A stretch of 64,000 bases of DNA from Thamnidium elegans (GCA_025201345.1 JAIXMG010000023.1:1-64000); one strand, 5' to 3'. Shown: positions 10,901-22,034, counted from the first letter of the stretch. Program-made: numbers and translations. The notes: generated from the sequence alone by a model not told the origin.

Positions 10901-11442
10901 ACAAAGTTATTAAAGACATGTATCCTATTGGGAGTAAGGTTATGATCATTAACGTACATCGTAAATCTAAACTAGAAGAGAAATATTCTGGTCCCTTTAC
11001 CATTAAAGGTTATACAAAGAATAAGTCATACATTCTTGTGGACAGATTGGATAATTTATTAAGTCGTGATGTTCCTACGCAACAGATTAAATTAATTCAG
11101 TCTAGTGCTGCTTCTCAAAATACGGTTACAGACCAACATTATGAGGTACAAGCTGTTATCGCACACAGAGGTGGACCCATTAATTATGAATACCTTGTCC
11201 ATTGGTTAGGATACAATGATGAGGCTGATCATACATGGCAAACAGCATCCGATTTCGATTCTACGTTACACATAGAACTTTATTGGCAACGTAGAAACGG
11301 CAATAATACAAAGGCTGCCCCTTTAGCCAACACGGTCAATAATACTATTCGTAAGAAAGCTAATCGTGATAAGCATTCTAACAAGAATGATACCATTATT
11401 AAACGATGTCAAAGACTTCTTGCTGTGAATAAGCAAAAGTAA
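7966..11442 (+). CDS. Pol polyprotein: (protease)-RT-RNase H-integrase-chromodomain
   Basis: Encodes the replication enzymes of the element. The frame is open from 7903 and includes the protease active-site motif DTGA (7945-7956), but the first in-frame ATG is 7966, after that motif. Reverse transcriptase has the YVDD box at residues ~324-327 (8935-8946). RNase H follows with TDAS (~475), the RRELLAI block and HTDHRS (~541). Integrase has an H-x3-H...C-x2-C zinc site (~707-745) and the catalytic triad in MDLATF (~774), SDNGSEF (~833) and TERF (~868). The C-terminus (~1059-1110) is a chromodomain with aromatic cage-type residues (YEVQAVI...YLVHWLGY...TW), which defines a chromovirus. No internal stops are present. 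The nested LTR separates the start of the protease from gag. Confidence 0.92.
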   Translation: MISPSFASFLGSNIKIVPSEGTIQLGHSTSTVNRTSSTMLKTFYNKKVLKHNFEIFSFFTSKNNSNIPALIGLDLISKLNIEITGLALSHNDLEANNPFTDSPVDPSNSEPNNSPYGTRAERNEMEKLLAPVLLANKNIDVKNTYCTLPGAIVYLETKPGCVAYRKSYSLPLAYKEKVAEQLQIWQNDNVIEPVPTYNGFNSPLLVVGKKDSSGKISKEKIRLVTDVRNLNSILTETDTQRFPLISEIHQRLGQSKIHTILDIKACFNSFLIHPGHRHKLAFTDVFTNLQWQYVKAPFGISFIGNLVQRVLQNLFKDLDYIQVYVDDLTISTNGTLQHHTDCVIEVIHRLTTHNLMIATEKMIFAQSSIFILGWSIQNGALVPDHRKVNTAHEFQIPHSTKQLQSILGYFNYFRSSIPLYAHISSPLDQLRNVANLQEVWTQEHTNSFNQLKIALASAPLIHPIDYTHPIHVATDASKTAISGVLYMQIGDEKKYVAMASRGLTSVERCYSTTRRELLAIVYCFQRFNKWLVMKHFTLHTDHRSLLYIQSQEIPNHLLLTYYETLFSLSYTVIHIPGILNVIADAGSRMFTEGYKLQGGEIINEENSGFIIRRDKRTLETALDESQTRVPIKQLKYRKKQKKLVPQLNINNFHKQVRFSSGANNTDMSSLKTSTSKASSQLVIRAMQYRDYITPPPAERDDIINRAHLLGHFGQSSVQKTIHDDYNLHWTNMHKDIQRIISNCEQCSHFNISVVGFHPFRSTTPTQVFDHWSMDLATFNVTSTSGNNYMLILVDHFSRFTILRAITDKTSLTIAKELLNIFCLFSFPKVLTSDNGSEFVNEIVSQLILMSGIDRRLSLPYTPTGNSVTERFVGIAKSVIIKSLKGKHADWDLYLNPTQLAMNIKYSKLHKSRPYSIVFNRQPNDFKDYSNVTPTLSLMKADTKKIHDRLAFAQEVVIPQIAALIKNTQDNDHARFEKTHKVIKDMYPIGSKVMIINVHRKSKLEEKYSGPFTIKGYTKNKSYILVDRLDNLLSRDVPTQQIKLIQSSAASQNTVTDQHYEVQAVIAHRGGPINYEYLVHWLGYNDEADHTWQTASDFDSTLHIELYWQRRNGNNTKAAPLANTVNNTIRKKANRDKHSNKNDTIIKRCQRLLAVNKQK

Positions 11443-11714
11443 CTTTAAGTAAAGCATGAACCTTTTCCCTATTTATATTTTTTTTCCTCATGAAGGTTTT
11501 TAAGGGTTTTTACCGGTCTCATATATGCTTTATTACGATCAATTAATTTTTTAGTTTAGTTTATACCTTTACATTTTTTTTTCTCTCCTCCTTACTCTTC
11601 ATTTTTGTTCCAAAATGCATGAAGTCTATCTATATATTTTTTTTTCTCCTCTCTCTATATTTCTTTATTTTCAATCTACCGGTTTAAATGTTTATATAAT
11701 CTGGCAGGGGGTAA

Positions 11715-12258
11715 TGTTGTACTTACGTAGTATATTCAATGATACAAATTTATACATAATTTATACAAGTATATGTTCTCACATATTTCTTACATAAATT
11801 ATACACAAATGTTGTATATTACATATATCTACTCAGACACCTTCTATTGTTCTCTTTTATCGATTGTATAAGCATTAGACTGTTTTAATTCTTATCAAGG
11901 ACAGATAACTGGTTCATAAATAATGCCCCAATTACTTTGAATGAACAAGCCTCTATCCTGGATCTCTTATTTAGAAAAGCCAATTAGAAAGATAATAAGC
12001 ATTGCCGCTGTTACAATTGACCTTCTAAAGAAACTATTTATATTTCCAAATTGCTCATCTACTATTAGATGGTTAACATTGTCCATGTTTCATATTAAGT
12101 GGATAAGCGCTTATTTAACTTATTTTGTATATAAGGCACACATTATTTCATTAATAAAAACGACAATTCCTTTTTTAAAGTCTGATAAATTCTACGTTTA
12201 TTTTCTTTATTTTTCTTTTTTGATATTCACTCTTATTAGCATAATCGTCAATATCACA
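11715..12258 (+). repeat. 3' LTR
   Basis: 544-bp direct repeat of 5080-5623, differing at 11866. It is followed by the target duplication ATCCC (12259-12263). A TATA-like TATATAAG lies at 12128-12135. Confidence 0.95.
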
Positions 12259-12263
12259 ATCCC

Positions 12264-13939
12264 GATACATTATTATTAAACACCGAAATCAATACGGACA
12301 TTTCTAGTGAAAACGGTTCCTACTTCTGACTTAAAATATAAAAATTTTAATCCAATAACATTAATGCGAGATAAGAGATATTGTAATAACATTGGTCTTG
12401 ATCCAGAACTAGCTACTCTGGATAAAAGAAAGGAACACCCATTGTTATAAGCAATACATTAACTCACATCAATGATATGAATATAGTATAAATAATATAC
12501 TCTAGGACATATAGAAAATATCTCCTTTATAATAATAAAACAAATATACAGTAATAATACTCTATATCTTGTAATTACAATCCTTTAATTATATAAAATA
12601 TAATTATACGGGAAAAAGTTCTACTCAGAAATATATAAATAAAATATAAGGAACGTTTCATCAACCTTGAAATATACAATAGAAAATAAGTCCTTTAGAG
12701 TATTGATAAAAGTCTTAGTTGTGATTGTTTTTATTTTAGATGAAAAAGAAGGATGTATTTATACTAAAGGGGTTATACAATTAGCCATTCTAATTGTAGA
12801 GTAAGAAAAGTCAGTTTTAAATATCATAAGGATTATGGTTAATCCTTATTGATAATCCGATTGGTTTAAGCATTTATGCGCATTGTGTTTAATTGGTAGT
12901 TCTTATTATTAAATGGCAGTTGCCCTGTCATTGATAATAATAATGGATGATTGCTTAGGATAATTCTATATTGTATTATTAATCGTCTATGTTTAATAAT
13001 GTTTAGTTTTGATGTGCTATATCGTAATAATAACGAAGATGAAGAGGGATATATAGTCTGTATATATCAAACCTACTCATAACATATCCAATAAGGACGA
13101 CTCGACCACCCTGTCATTATTAAGAACAAGGTGGAGATTACCGGAAGGACATGTTATCCGATCAAGGGGATTGGATCAAAGAATATTTATAGTCAATTCG
13201 AAAGAGTAGAATATATATATTTGAAAGTGAGAAGGTTGAGTCTGTGGAGAAATACTTTGATTTAACACAGAAAAATTAATAAAAACAGGTGAATAAGATT
13301 AAATGTCCAATAACGTTTATTTCTTATTTTAATTGTAAAAATCAATCCCTGTAAAAGGGATTGCTAACTATGATTTCTTATTTATAGTCTTTTGCAATAG
13401 TGGTCACACTATTGTGATTGATCGTTACACGTAGATTTGATCTAGTGATTTTTATAGCCTGAGGATCTTGATTTCTAGATCCTGCGCTTTTTTTATATAT
13501 AAGGTTCATTTTGATACCTAAGGTTTGTTATGTTTTATAATCGATGGTTCATCGATTATTATATATTTTATTTTATGTGTGATTTTACCACAGAGTCTAG
13601 ATATTGACCCGAACCTATCATAACAATAAGAGGGTCATTATTATTTTAGGTCTCAGGTTTTTATATTATCCGTCTCATGCAATTGTTTTGATTATATTTT
13701 TGATTATATTTTATTTTCTTAATATAATTATTGTTTATTCTCTTATGTTAATATCAAAAAACTATCTTCCTTGATTATATTTTTGAATCTACAATATTAT
13801 CCATCTCAAACGCATATACTTCTTGGTTATATAACATTATAATTGACAGAAAATCTTAAAATCATAAAACATTATTCATAGATATACATTATAATATCAT
13901 ACACTTATTATAATATTTTAATCATTTTAGTACAAATTT
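12264..13939. other. Gene-free A+T-rich region with small hairpins
   Basis: No ORF with coding character was found. Several short perfect hairpins occur, for example AATCCC/GGGATT near 13343-13361, AATAGTG/CACTATT near 13394-13411 and AATCGATG/CATCGATT near 13540-13560. A GATATATAGTC...TATATATC block near 13029-13050 resembles 736-760 and 23630-23650, suggesting remnants of a dispersed repeat. Confidence 0.5.
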
Positions 13940-14719
13940 TTATATATTGAAATTATCTATAAGTTCTATAAGTTCATCATTAATTTTGGTTGCTTTTGAA
14001 GGTATTTCCAGAACATGCTTATAGTTATTGTTATATTTATTTAACTTTTTAATAGCCATTTTAGGATTATTATTGTTTACTATGCTAAAAACTTCAATTA
14101 TTAAATCATTACTGTATTTCATCAATTCTAGTAATTCTTGTATTTTATTAATTATATTTCTTTTTATGTTAAATTTATTATTACTTTTTGTCATGATTTT
14201 AGAAGTGTTAGTATTTGAGTTTGATAAATCATTGAAACTGACATCCTCACTACTATTATTTAAATTAGTAGCAACAGAACCTGTAATTTTAGAATAATCT
14301 ATAGGTATATCGGATATTGTGTTAATAGGTTCATTGTCTATATCATCACAATTATTAATATCATTAATTAAATTGTTTTCTAAAGTTTCATTATTTATAT
14401 TTTTAGTATTTTCATTAATTTCACTAATTTCTTGACTATTTTTTTTATTATTTTGTAATGTTTTTGATTTATTATTTTGTAATGTTTTTGATTTCTTATT
14501 TTGTTTCGTTAACGATTTATTTCTTCTTCTTTTAACTTTATACTTAAAAAAATACGGATTATTGTCTTTCTCAAATTTTATCTCAAAAGATTTAATATCA
14601 TTATTATATATTATATTTAACTTTTCTATATTATAATTCTCAATTATTTTAATGATATAACATCTCTTTATATTTTTTAAAAAGTATTCTTGTTCTATTA
14701 AATTCCCAAAGTTTTCCAT
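13940..14719 (-). CDS. Asn/Lys/Ile-rich hypothetical protein (259 aa)
   Basis: An uninterrupted ATG-to-stop frame of 260 codons in very A+T-rich DNA, which is itself unexpected because stops are frequent at this composition. The protein is rich in N, K and I. It contains a short tandem repeat (residues ~68-92, unit KSKTLQNN) after a basic stretch (KVKRRRNKSLTK) and a predicted helical tail (~185-255). No known domain was recognised. It lies in a repeat-rich stretch and ends ~1.7 kb from the chromovirus, so it may belong to an unrecognised mobile element. Codon use follows base composition and says little. It could be a real lineage-specific gene, an element ORF or chance. Confidence 0.35.
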   Translation of the reverse strand: MENFGNLIEQEYFLKNIKRCYIIKIIENYNIEKLNIIYNNDIKSFEIKFEKDNNPYFFKYKVKRRRNKSLTKQNKKSKTLQNNKSKTLQNNKKNSQEISEINENTKNINNETLENNLINDINNCDDIDNEPINTISDIPIDYSKITGSVATNLNNSSEDVSFNDLSNSNTNTSKIMTKSNNKFNIKRNIINKIQELLELMKYSNDLIIEVFSIVNNNNPKMAIKKLNKYNNNYKHVLEIPSKATKINDELIELIDNFNI

Positions 14720-15692
14720 TATGCTAATATTTTAAAATTATGTTTTTATTTGTTTACAAATTAATCCACCTAATATTTTATTTTAATAATAAAATTCAAT
14801 TTTATCCATCTCATACATTTTTATAAATCTGAGAGTTATATTGGGATACATCCCAATAAGATCAGGTACCGATTACGGTTGTTAAGAAGTATAAAAAGGG
14901 ATTATTATTTAGTTTAGCAGAATTCTTTAGTTTATTTTTAATTAATAAATTTCTCTAAGTTTTATCTCGATAATTTATCGTCTAATTTACTTCAATTCCA
15001 ACACCTGTCTCACACTGATCCAATAATATGATCAGGAAATCTTTCTAGAAAAAAGAATGACTTGATCGAAATCAATAGAATAATTCAGTAACGAATAATA
15101 TAATGTAATTAATATCAGGAACTTTCCATTATGATTTATATCCTTGTCTTTACTAGATATGTCAATGATATGAATGATACCCATGTTATAATTATCGATA
15201 CCAAAACACTATAAATGTAGGTTGAACTTTAGTTTAATCATTTTTGTCTTTTCCTTGAAATAAAACCCTATAAAAAGTTTTCACAATACTTGTATTTGTC
15301 TTCCCTTCTTTTACCTTATACTTTATTACCTTATTATCCCCGTTCTAAACAGGCTCTTTATTTATTTATTTATTTATTAGATGGGGTTTGACGTATTGAA
15401 AGAGGTTCATCTGATGATGGATTTTTTGGTTATACAAATTTAAAGCAATACACGTAACGAAACAAGAACATTTATTAGATGGTAGATAGGTATATGTAGA
15501 TCCCCCTCCCCTTTTTTTTAAAAAAAAAGGAATAAATAAATAAAGTATGTTTATCTTCATGGAGCAAGAAGTTATTTTACAGTTACACACGATTATTATA
15601 TCGTAAAAAAATATTTCAAATCTATTTAATGTCTGAGTAACTTCTGCTCCCTTTATAATTTTTAGTTTAACTAACTAAACCTGAAAAAGTTT
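14720..15692. other. Spacer with an LTR-like 3' end near 14890-15003
   Basis: GTATAAAAAGGGATTATT followed by T-rich DNA and a terminal ...CAATTCCAACA resembles the organisation of the 3' end of the solo LTR at 21122-22029. No matching 5' end or target duplication could be identified, so it is not called as an element. The rest (15010-15690) shows no gene; a poly-A block next to a C-run lies near 15500-15540. Confidence 0.35.
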
Positions 15693-16610
15693 ATGCGTTA
15701 TGTCAAAACAAAAGCAACAGTAAGCAGCACTTTGTATGGTTATTATGGGAATGAATCCAAAAATCCAACAGAAGTATATTTCCCTGACTCCTATTTTGGG
15801 TCTCGCGTCGATAAAAAGTGTAATCTCTATTATGGGAGCCTTTTTGTAGCTAAAATTCGTAGTTTTTTCCCTCAACCAGAGCGAGAATCAGACGATCATT
15901 CTTTTAAACGTGAGTTTTACTACAATTACTTACAAATAATGCTTCAACAACCACATATTACCAAAAGATTGGACGACCAAAAGAAAAATACTGTTTTCGA
16001 GCTGACACAACAAGACAACTATGTACAGAATATAAGTGTGGTCTTAGAGAGCTTGCAGTTTTTGTCTTTCCGAAAATTAAAGTTTTCCAGTAAACTTTTT
16101 TACGATCAGGTTAATAATTTAAGAGGTAAATTCGGTCAAGATGATATCTTGGTTTTTGGAGACGGGTATGCCCCTAATACCAAGTTTCACGAACCTACTA
16201 GAAACAAAGGTTTAATTCCTATGCTGAAAAAAAAATGGTTTTACCGTATACCTTGCCAATGAATACAAAACTTCATCTATCTGTCCAAGATGTGAACATG
16301 CTTTGGAAACCTTTAAGACAGTTCCTAATCCTCGACCTTTCAATCGAGCGAAGATGCCAACAGTTATATGTCATGGATTTCTCTGGTAAAATAATAATAG
16401 TGGTGATAATTAAAAACTTATAGTAATAATATTTACAAATTAATAGATGCAAGAATACCGTATGCATTGACGAAATCAAAAGAAAGCTATGGAACCGAGA
16501 CCAAGCCGCCACCTTAAACTTTAAAAAACTATTACTAAATTTAAGGGAGGTAGGAAAATGCCCCAATTCTTTTCTCGAAAGTAAACAATCTGCCAAAGTT
16601 ATCGCTCTGG
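15693..16610 (+). pseudogene. Fanzor/TnpB-like nuclease gene, C-terminal part, broken
   Basis: The frame 15693-16262 reads into a run of nine A at about 16228-16236. After it the reading continues in another frame with ANEYKTSSICPRCE, then a HGFL segment, a probable intron (about 16389-16448) and CKNTVC...LWNRDQAATLNF. The order FGDG / EYKTS-CPRC / CKNTVC / NRDQAA matches the C-terminal half of eukaryotic Fanzor (TnpB-related, RNA-guided nuclease) proteins: RuvC-type acidic site, zinc-ribbon cysteines and the RuvC-III Asp in NRD. Besides the A-run frameshift, the proposed splice junction reads TGA between the HGFL and CKN segments. Only about the last 300 residues are visible, so it is a truncated, dead copy. 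Confidence 0.6.
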
Positions 16611-17448
16611 TTTTTTTTAGTACACAGGTATTGTCATTTATTAGAAAAAATTAAAATATTAACTAACCAACACTTATTTTCTCATTCAGGCCCCAGATTG
16701 TTTCTTCTTTTGGAAGTTTCTCTCTGGATGCGATAATTGTATGATAATTATAAAGTGTTAATTTAAAAATAAAGGATATCTTTTTAACATAAATCAAAAA
16801 AATATATGTTTCTACCCACAAAAATTTGAAATCGAATGCGATTAAAGCATCTAAGAATCGGTCCATCTTCTTTTCTCTCTCTCATAAACTCACTCTTTTT
16901 CATAACCCTTTTATTTAAAGAAGACTTTGACTTTCCCTGGCCATAAATCGCATCTCTTGTATCCTATTTGAATGCATTGACCAAAAAAAAAAAAAAAAAA
17001 AAAATTACTAAGCCTAATAAAAGTGGATGAAATGAAAGTATGTGTCACGACATATAAAAAGCGACATTTTCGTACATGCTTACTTGTTTTGATAAGATTA
17101 AACTTTAATTTCTAACGGAATAGTTACTGCATTACTGAACTGAAAACAGGCATTTTTGATAACAGGCTATTTTGAATCCTTAATACTTGATAAATAAAAT
17201 GGAAGGTACGAAAGTGCATCGCCTAGAGTGTACATTACATATCCATCAATACTGATTTGTGGCTTTGGTTTTACCAATTGATTTCTAGTTTGTGTCACTA
17301 AAGATATCTAAGCCTTGGGTTTCTTGTTTGACAATTAATATAACTTGTGTACCGCGGGTTTATATACATGCATATATTTAGGTTTATCGCTTCTTTCTTT
17401 CTCTTTTTTATACTGCACTGTTTTTTTAAAAAAAAAAGAATTACTAGG
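16611..17448. other. Intergenic region upstream of the first tandem paralogue
   Basis: No supported gene. A poly-A run of about 22 nt lies at 16982-17003. The last 100 bp are pyrimidine-rich before the ATG at 17449. Confidence 0.5.
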
Positions 17449-20400
17449 ATGGAAGATGTATATGATCTAGGCCGACATACACACAGTGTGCTTATCTGTA
17501 AGTAAATTTCTTTCTTTTTTTTTTCTTATTGCAAATAGATGAATAATATTTTGCTGCTGTATAGTTTTAGGAAACACTGAAGTTACTATGAGAGCACTTT
17601 CTACTTCGACGAGAAAATACAAAAGTTTTACTACGTCAATAGAGTACGTATAAAATATTTCAGTAAATGAACAATGCGGTTTAACAAAACATAAAATACA
17701 GTAAAGACATTTTTATCGCATACGATGTACAAAAAAGAAATATTTTAAGTTGGGGAGATCGTAATTTTGATATATCAGACAGAAATTTCGTTACGATTGA
17801 TAGGTTTATGGACAGGTTATACCATATCTTCAAAAAAAATAGAGATAGCTGGGACCAAGATGATCTTTTTTTAATACAGGCAGTATCCGATTTTATGCGG
17901 CTACTGGTTGAAAACATGATAAAAGAATCGGAAGGAAAAATGAAAGATGCCCATAAGCTTCACTACGTGTTTGTCGTTCCATCAGAATGGGAGGAAGAAA
18001 TTAGACAAGTTCTTATTCGACCTATTTTTGTTCAAGCCAATTTAATAGCAAAAGACGATCACAACGACAGACTTTTATTTTGCTCCGATTTAGAAGCTAT
18101 ATGTTATTTTATAGCTGAAAAACGTCCTCATAATATGCAGTTGAGTACAGGCAGAAGTATGGTTTTATGTAGAATGACTCCTGTTGGAGAGAATCATGCC
18201 TTAATAAAGTTGGATTTAGTCTCTGCTGTAAATCCTCTATTTGATTTCTCTGGTTCCTTAAATTTTTCAAACGTTGTTCGATCGAACTCCTTCTCACTTA
18301 CCATTGATGATGTTAAAGATGCTATAAAAGCTTTTTTACAGACTGGTTTATCAATTGATGTTCATGCGGAAATCATAGAAAGTATAACTGAAGAGATATA
18401 CAATGAGGATTTATACAATGTGGTAATACATTATTTAATTATTAAAATTTACGCCAACTAGTTAACATTTTCTTATAACAGGACATGAATTACGAAGGGT
18501 ACATTAATATGATCGAATACTTGACTGAACCTTTGTTTATTGATACCAGTAAATGGAGTCTAGATATACACCAAAAGGAATTCATAAAATCCATTTGCTT
18601 CTTCGATATATGCTATGAAATCAGTAAAACACCATTTAATATCTTGAAAGATTTACTTTACAATAACCTTGTAAAGGAGTACGCCATTTTTTCATTAGCC
18701 GATAAATGCTCTTCGCAAATTAAATTGAACCAAAAATTATTAAACTGGTCAAAACGTATGGTGGAGTATTATCGGGTTTCTTTCAACCCTAAATCTATCA
18801 TACATAAACATTTCTGGGAAGAGAAGTTTGATTGTGAAACTATAGTATCTGGGATGAGTCGATACGCCCTTGACGCTATTCAAAATTCTAATATGAATGG
18901 TAAACCGCGAATAGTATCAACTAAAAATTTAGCCTCTTGTTTGTCCATATTTCAAAAGTCAAAGCCAGATGCTATTATGCAAATAGGTAACACTAAATCG
19001 TCGCAATACTGAAACAATATATATATATATATATATACTAATGTTTATTTTTAAAGACATCTCGCTTGAGTCTACACTCTTGTCGCTTTCATTTTTAGAT
19101 GAAAATGGCTTAATCAAAGGGATTTGGAACCACAATAATTTTGTAAATGATACATGGTAAGGTATAAATATCAAATTTTCTAGTTATAGTACTAAAGCAA
19201 AATATTAGTTTGCGACCACTTGGCTCTTTTTTCAGCTTTTCTGAAGTTACAACATTAAATGTTAAGTATTCGTAAGTATACTCTTATATATAATATGTTT
19301 AGTACAAAAGAAAAAAAAAAGAGTAAATGATTTTTTTATTAGATGTATTATGTTTGTTGAAAATTATTTAACAAGGGACGATAGCTCTTTCTCTAAAGAT
19401 AAATGTATGTCATTGAACAAAGATATCCTGGATGAAATTGATGCTATATTAGGATTGGGTGATACTAAAGATTTATTAATATCAACACAAAGTCTAAAAT
19501 ATGTTAAAGCATTTGTACACATTTACTTGGTTTATATAAAAAAGGTTATATCGAGCAAGCTGTCAAGTATCATTGAATCTAACAAATACATAAAAATCGG
19601 GTATGCCGTCACGATAGAAAAGATGTTATTAGATAAATTATTTGGCACTGAAGACGATTTTCGAGAAGTCATATACGCAAGTGGATTGATACGTAAGGAC
19701 GACAACTCTAAAAAACTGAGAATAATTTTGCAGGGAGAAGGGATATTAGGCAACATTCGACAATCTTTGAAACTACAATTTCCACTCAAATCATTCTTTG
19801 TACTGGCTCAATTACATGAAAGCTATATATATCTAACGCTAAATCAAGTAGTGACTAAATCTGGATTGGATGAAGAAGATCAAGAGGCAATAATTATTCA
19901 AGATGAAGTAATTCATATTCCTCATATATATGGCTCTTTGTCATTAAGCATGTGGTACAACATTATAAAAGACACTAGTTTAATTCAATTGTGCGACATA
20001 CATAGTAAAAAATGTGGCTTCGAATTACAAGACATATTTTGTTTAGAGAACCAAATAGAATTTACAAGAGATCTTGAACAATATATATCTAAAAATGTAA
20101 GAAATATAAGACATGGTCAACATATAATATTTTTCGTTTACTTTTGCAAAATATAACCCACCCTTAAATTAAATTAGATCCTTGCCGAGATTCCACATAA
20201 TAGAAAAACTGACAAAATTATCATACAGCTTGGTGTCTTTTGTAATTGCAGGGTTTGTTTAACGGTACATGACATTATAGAAATCTCTTTTCGACCTCTT
20301 CTACAAGAAATTATTTCTCTTGTATCTACATCTTTGATAAATACGCAATTATTTGGAAAATATAAAAATATTCAATATCTCTTTCATCTCATACGCTTCA

Positions 20401-21099
20401 ACTATAATTTTTGGCTACAACCTATTCTCGCAAAAATACTAAAAGATGAAACCAATCGATTTATGTACGAGCAACGAATTGATACGTATCACTATGTTAT
20501 ACCAAACTTTTTATCGAGTCAACTTTTGCAGCCAGTTCTTCAACAACGACCATTTACATATAAAGCATTTCAAGCCGGCATTTTACGTCATGTTTACAGT
20601 GAAAGCCATGGGTTTGGCTTTGATCATAATGCAGATGAACCCTATTTTTTGTACAGAAACAAAAGATTAGATACAAACCCCATTCCAGTAGATTGTCGCA
20701 CAGTACTTTTACTTTTCAAAAAGACGGACAAAATAAGCAGTGGTCAAACAAACCGAGAAATATATTTGAATCTGAGAACAAACCCCTGGATAAATGTTCT
20801 TTCCATAAGTAAGTAATAATGTTACTTTAATAGCTTTTATAATTGACTTGATTTTAGAGCACTTTAAGTTTGAAATGACGGATAAGAAATTAGTGTGTTC
20901 AAAGGATACATCTGAAATGATTGAAGGACCCAGTTTTCCCTTGGACAATTTCGGAATAGATCATGATATTCCAATCATTATTTCTATACAATACAGAGGA
21001 TATTCTTCTTCTCTTTCTTTAATGGCAAAAATTGTTGGCCATGGAATGACAGTTGATTTAACTTTACTTGCAGAACCAATGACTTTGGCTCGCTTTTAA
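17449..21099 (+). CDS. Diverged Hsp70/HSPA12-like protein, tandem copy A (about 1038 aa, nine exons)
   Basis: Exons inferred by splice signals, frame and comparison with copy B: 17449-17497, 17565-17643, 17702-18422, 18482-18986, 19057-19156, 19236-19271, 19343-20096, 20178-20808, 20858-21099 (3117 nt, all in phase). The N-terminal part (ILSWGD, then VPSEWEEEIRQVLIRPIFVQ, then DRLLFCSDLEA) follows the order of the actin-like ATPase fold in HSPA12-type Hsp70 relatives. However, the glycine-rich nucleotide-binding loop is degenerate (FLGNTEV where such proteins have DFGTT), so ATP binding is doubtful. DISLESTLLSL resembles the second phosphate loop. The ~300-residue C-terminus is unassigned and ends LLAEPMTLARF. 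Family assignment is inference; a Mucoromycota-specific family is the alternative. A solo LTR lies 18 bp beyond the stop. Confidence 0.7.
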
Positions 21100-21121
21100 T
21101 ATCACCAGCACAGGATATATT

Positions 21122-22029
21122 TGTTGTATTTGTGACATATATACATATAAAATACAGACAAATTAAAGAAATAACTAATACTACATTAAAAACCTAATAA
21201 AATCTTATTAATAAAATGACACCTATAATGTCATGTTATTAATAATATACTGAAAGAAAGGAACTCAACTATATTAAAATGCTGTGTAACTGGAATCAAA
21301 ATCAATGATCGGTAGATCGAAAAAAATAAAATAAAAAGATTGAGTAATAAAAAAGAAGCTCAATCATATTAACAAATAAATAGAATAGTTCACTAATCTT
21401 GGATTTAATATAAGTCTAGCTAACTTATATTAGATAAAGAACGACCATGATTAGCATAGAACAATTTTATTCATTTGATAATATAACATTAACATCATAT
21501 GCCCAATAATCTAAAAATGATAACATTGAGATAGAATCAAAATCTCAATTGCTATCTATACATCTTGTACCGATAATTGGTACAAGGTTACCTTAATTTT
21601 AGAACAATAAGAAAAAGGTCGAGGTCATACGATAAGAAAATTAGTTCAATTCCAGTAAATATTAAATGCACGCATAACCAATTATATCTGTAACGATGAA
21701 CCTGAATAAAAGATGATCCAGTAAACAAAGAGTTAACAGGATTATCATTTAGGAGCAATATCGTTATCCAATCGGTTATGATGGATCAAACGGAAGATGA
21801 GAGTCAATTCTTACGAGTAAAAACCCATCATTCAAAAGCAGATAGGATCGGGTATAGATGATTTAAACCTATTAGAAAATATAGCCCTTTTAAATCAATT
21901 AGGATATTCAAGATATAAAAAGGAAATGTAATTTTAGTTTTAGAGAGTTTTTTCAGTTTTATTTTTTAATAAAAAATACCCTAAGTCTTTTTTCATTAAT
22001 TTTACGTTGTAATTTTGTCAAATCCCACA
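21122..22029. mobile_element. Solo LTR (908 bp) with target duplication ATATT
   Basis: Begins TGTTGTATTTGTGAC and ends GTCAAATCCCACA. Identical 5-bp flanks ATATT lie at 21117-21121 and 22030-22034. GATATAAAAAGG near 21912 is a TATA-like sequence if the LTR is read on the plus strand. It has no coding sequence. It differs in sequence from the chromovirus LTRs, so it is a second family. It sits directly downstream of copy A and probably supplies or replaces that gene's 3' end. Confidence 0.85.
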
Positions 22030-22034
22030 ATATT

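Larger units (their letters stand above)
5080..12258 (+). mobile_element. Complete Ty3/gypsy chromovirus LTR retrotransposon (7179 bp)
   Basis: LTRs of 544 bp at 5080-5623 and 11715-12258 begin TGTTGTACTT and end AATATCACA. The only difference noticed is at 5231 (A) versus 11866 (G). The element is flanked by the 5-bp target duplication ATCCC (5075-5079 and 12259-12263). Inside are gag (5726-7294), a nested solo LTR (7390-7935) and pol (protease, RT, RNase H, integrase, chromodomain; 7966-11442). A short purine run, CAGGGGGTAA, abuts the 3' LTR and could be the polypurine tract. No tRNA-type primer-binding site is obvious after the 5' LTR, where the sequence is T-rich. Near-identical LTRs mean a recent insertion. 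Confidence 0.96.

Noticed and set aside
14880..15003. Full LTR ending at 15003
   Set aside because: TATA-like box and CA end are present, but no TG start with a matching 5-bp duplication could be located, so it is described only as LTR-like.
15366..15590. 74-aa minus-strand ORF
   Set aside because: No motif, includes a poly-A/G-run translation (KKRGGGS), judged chance.
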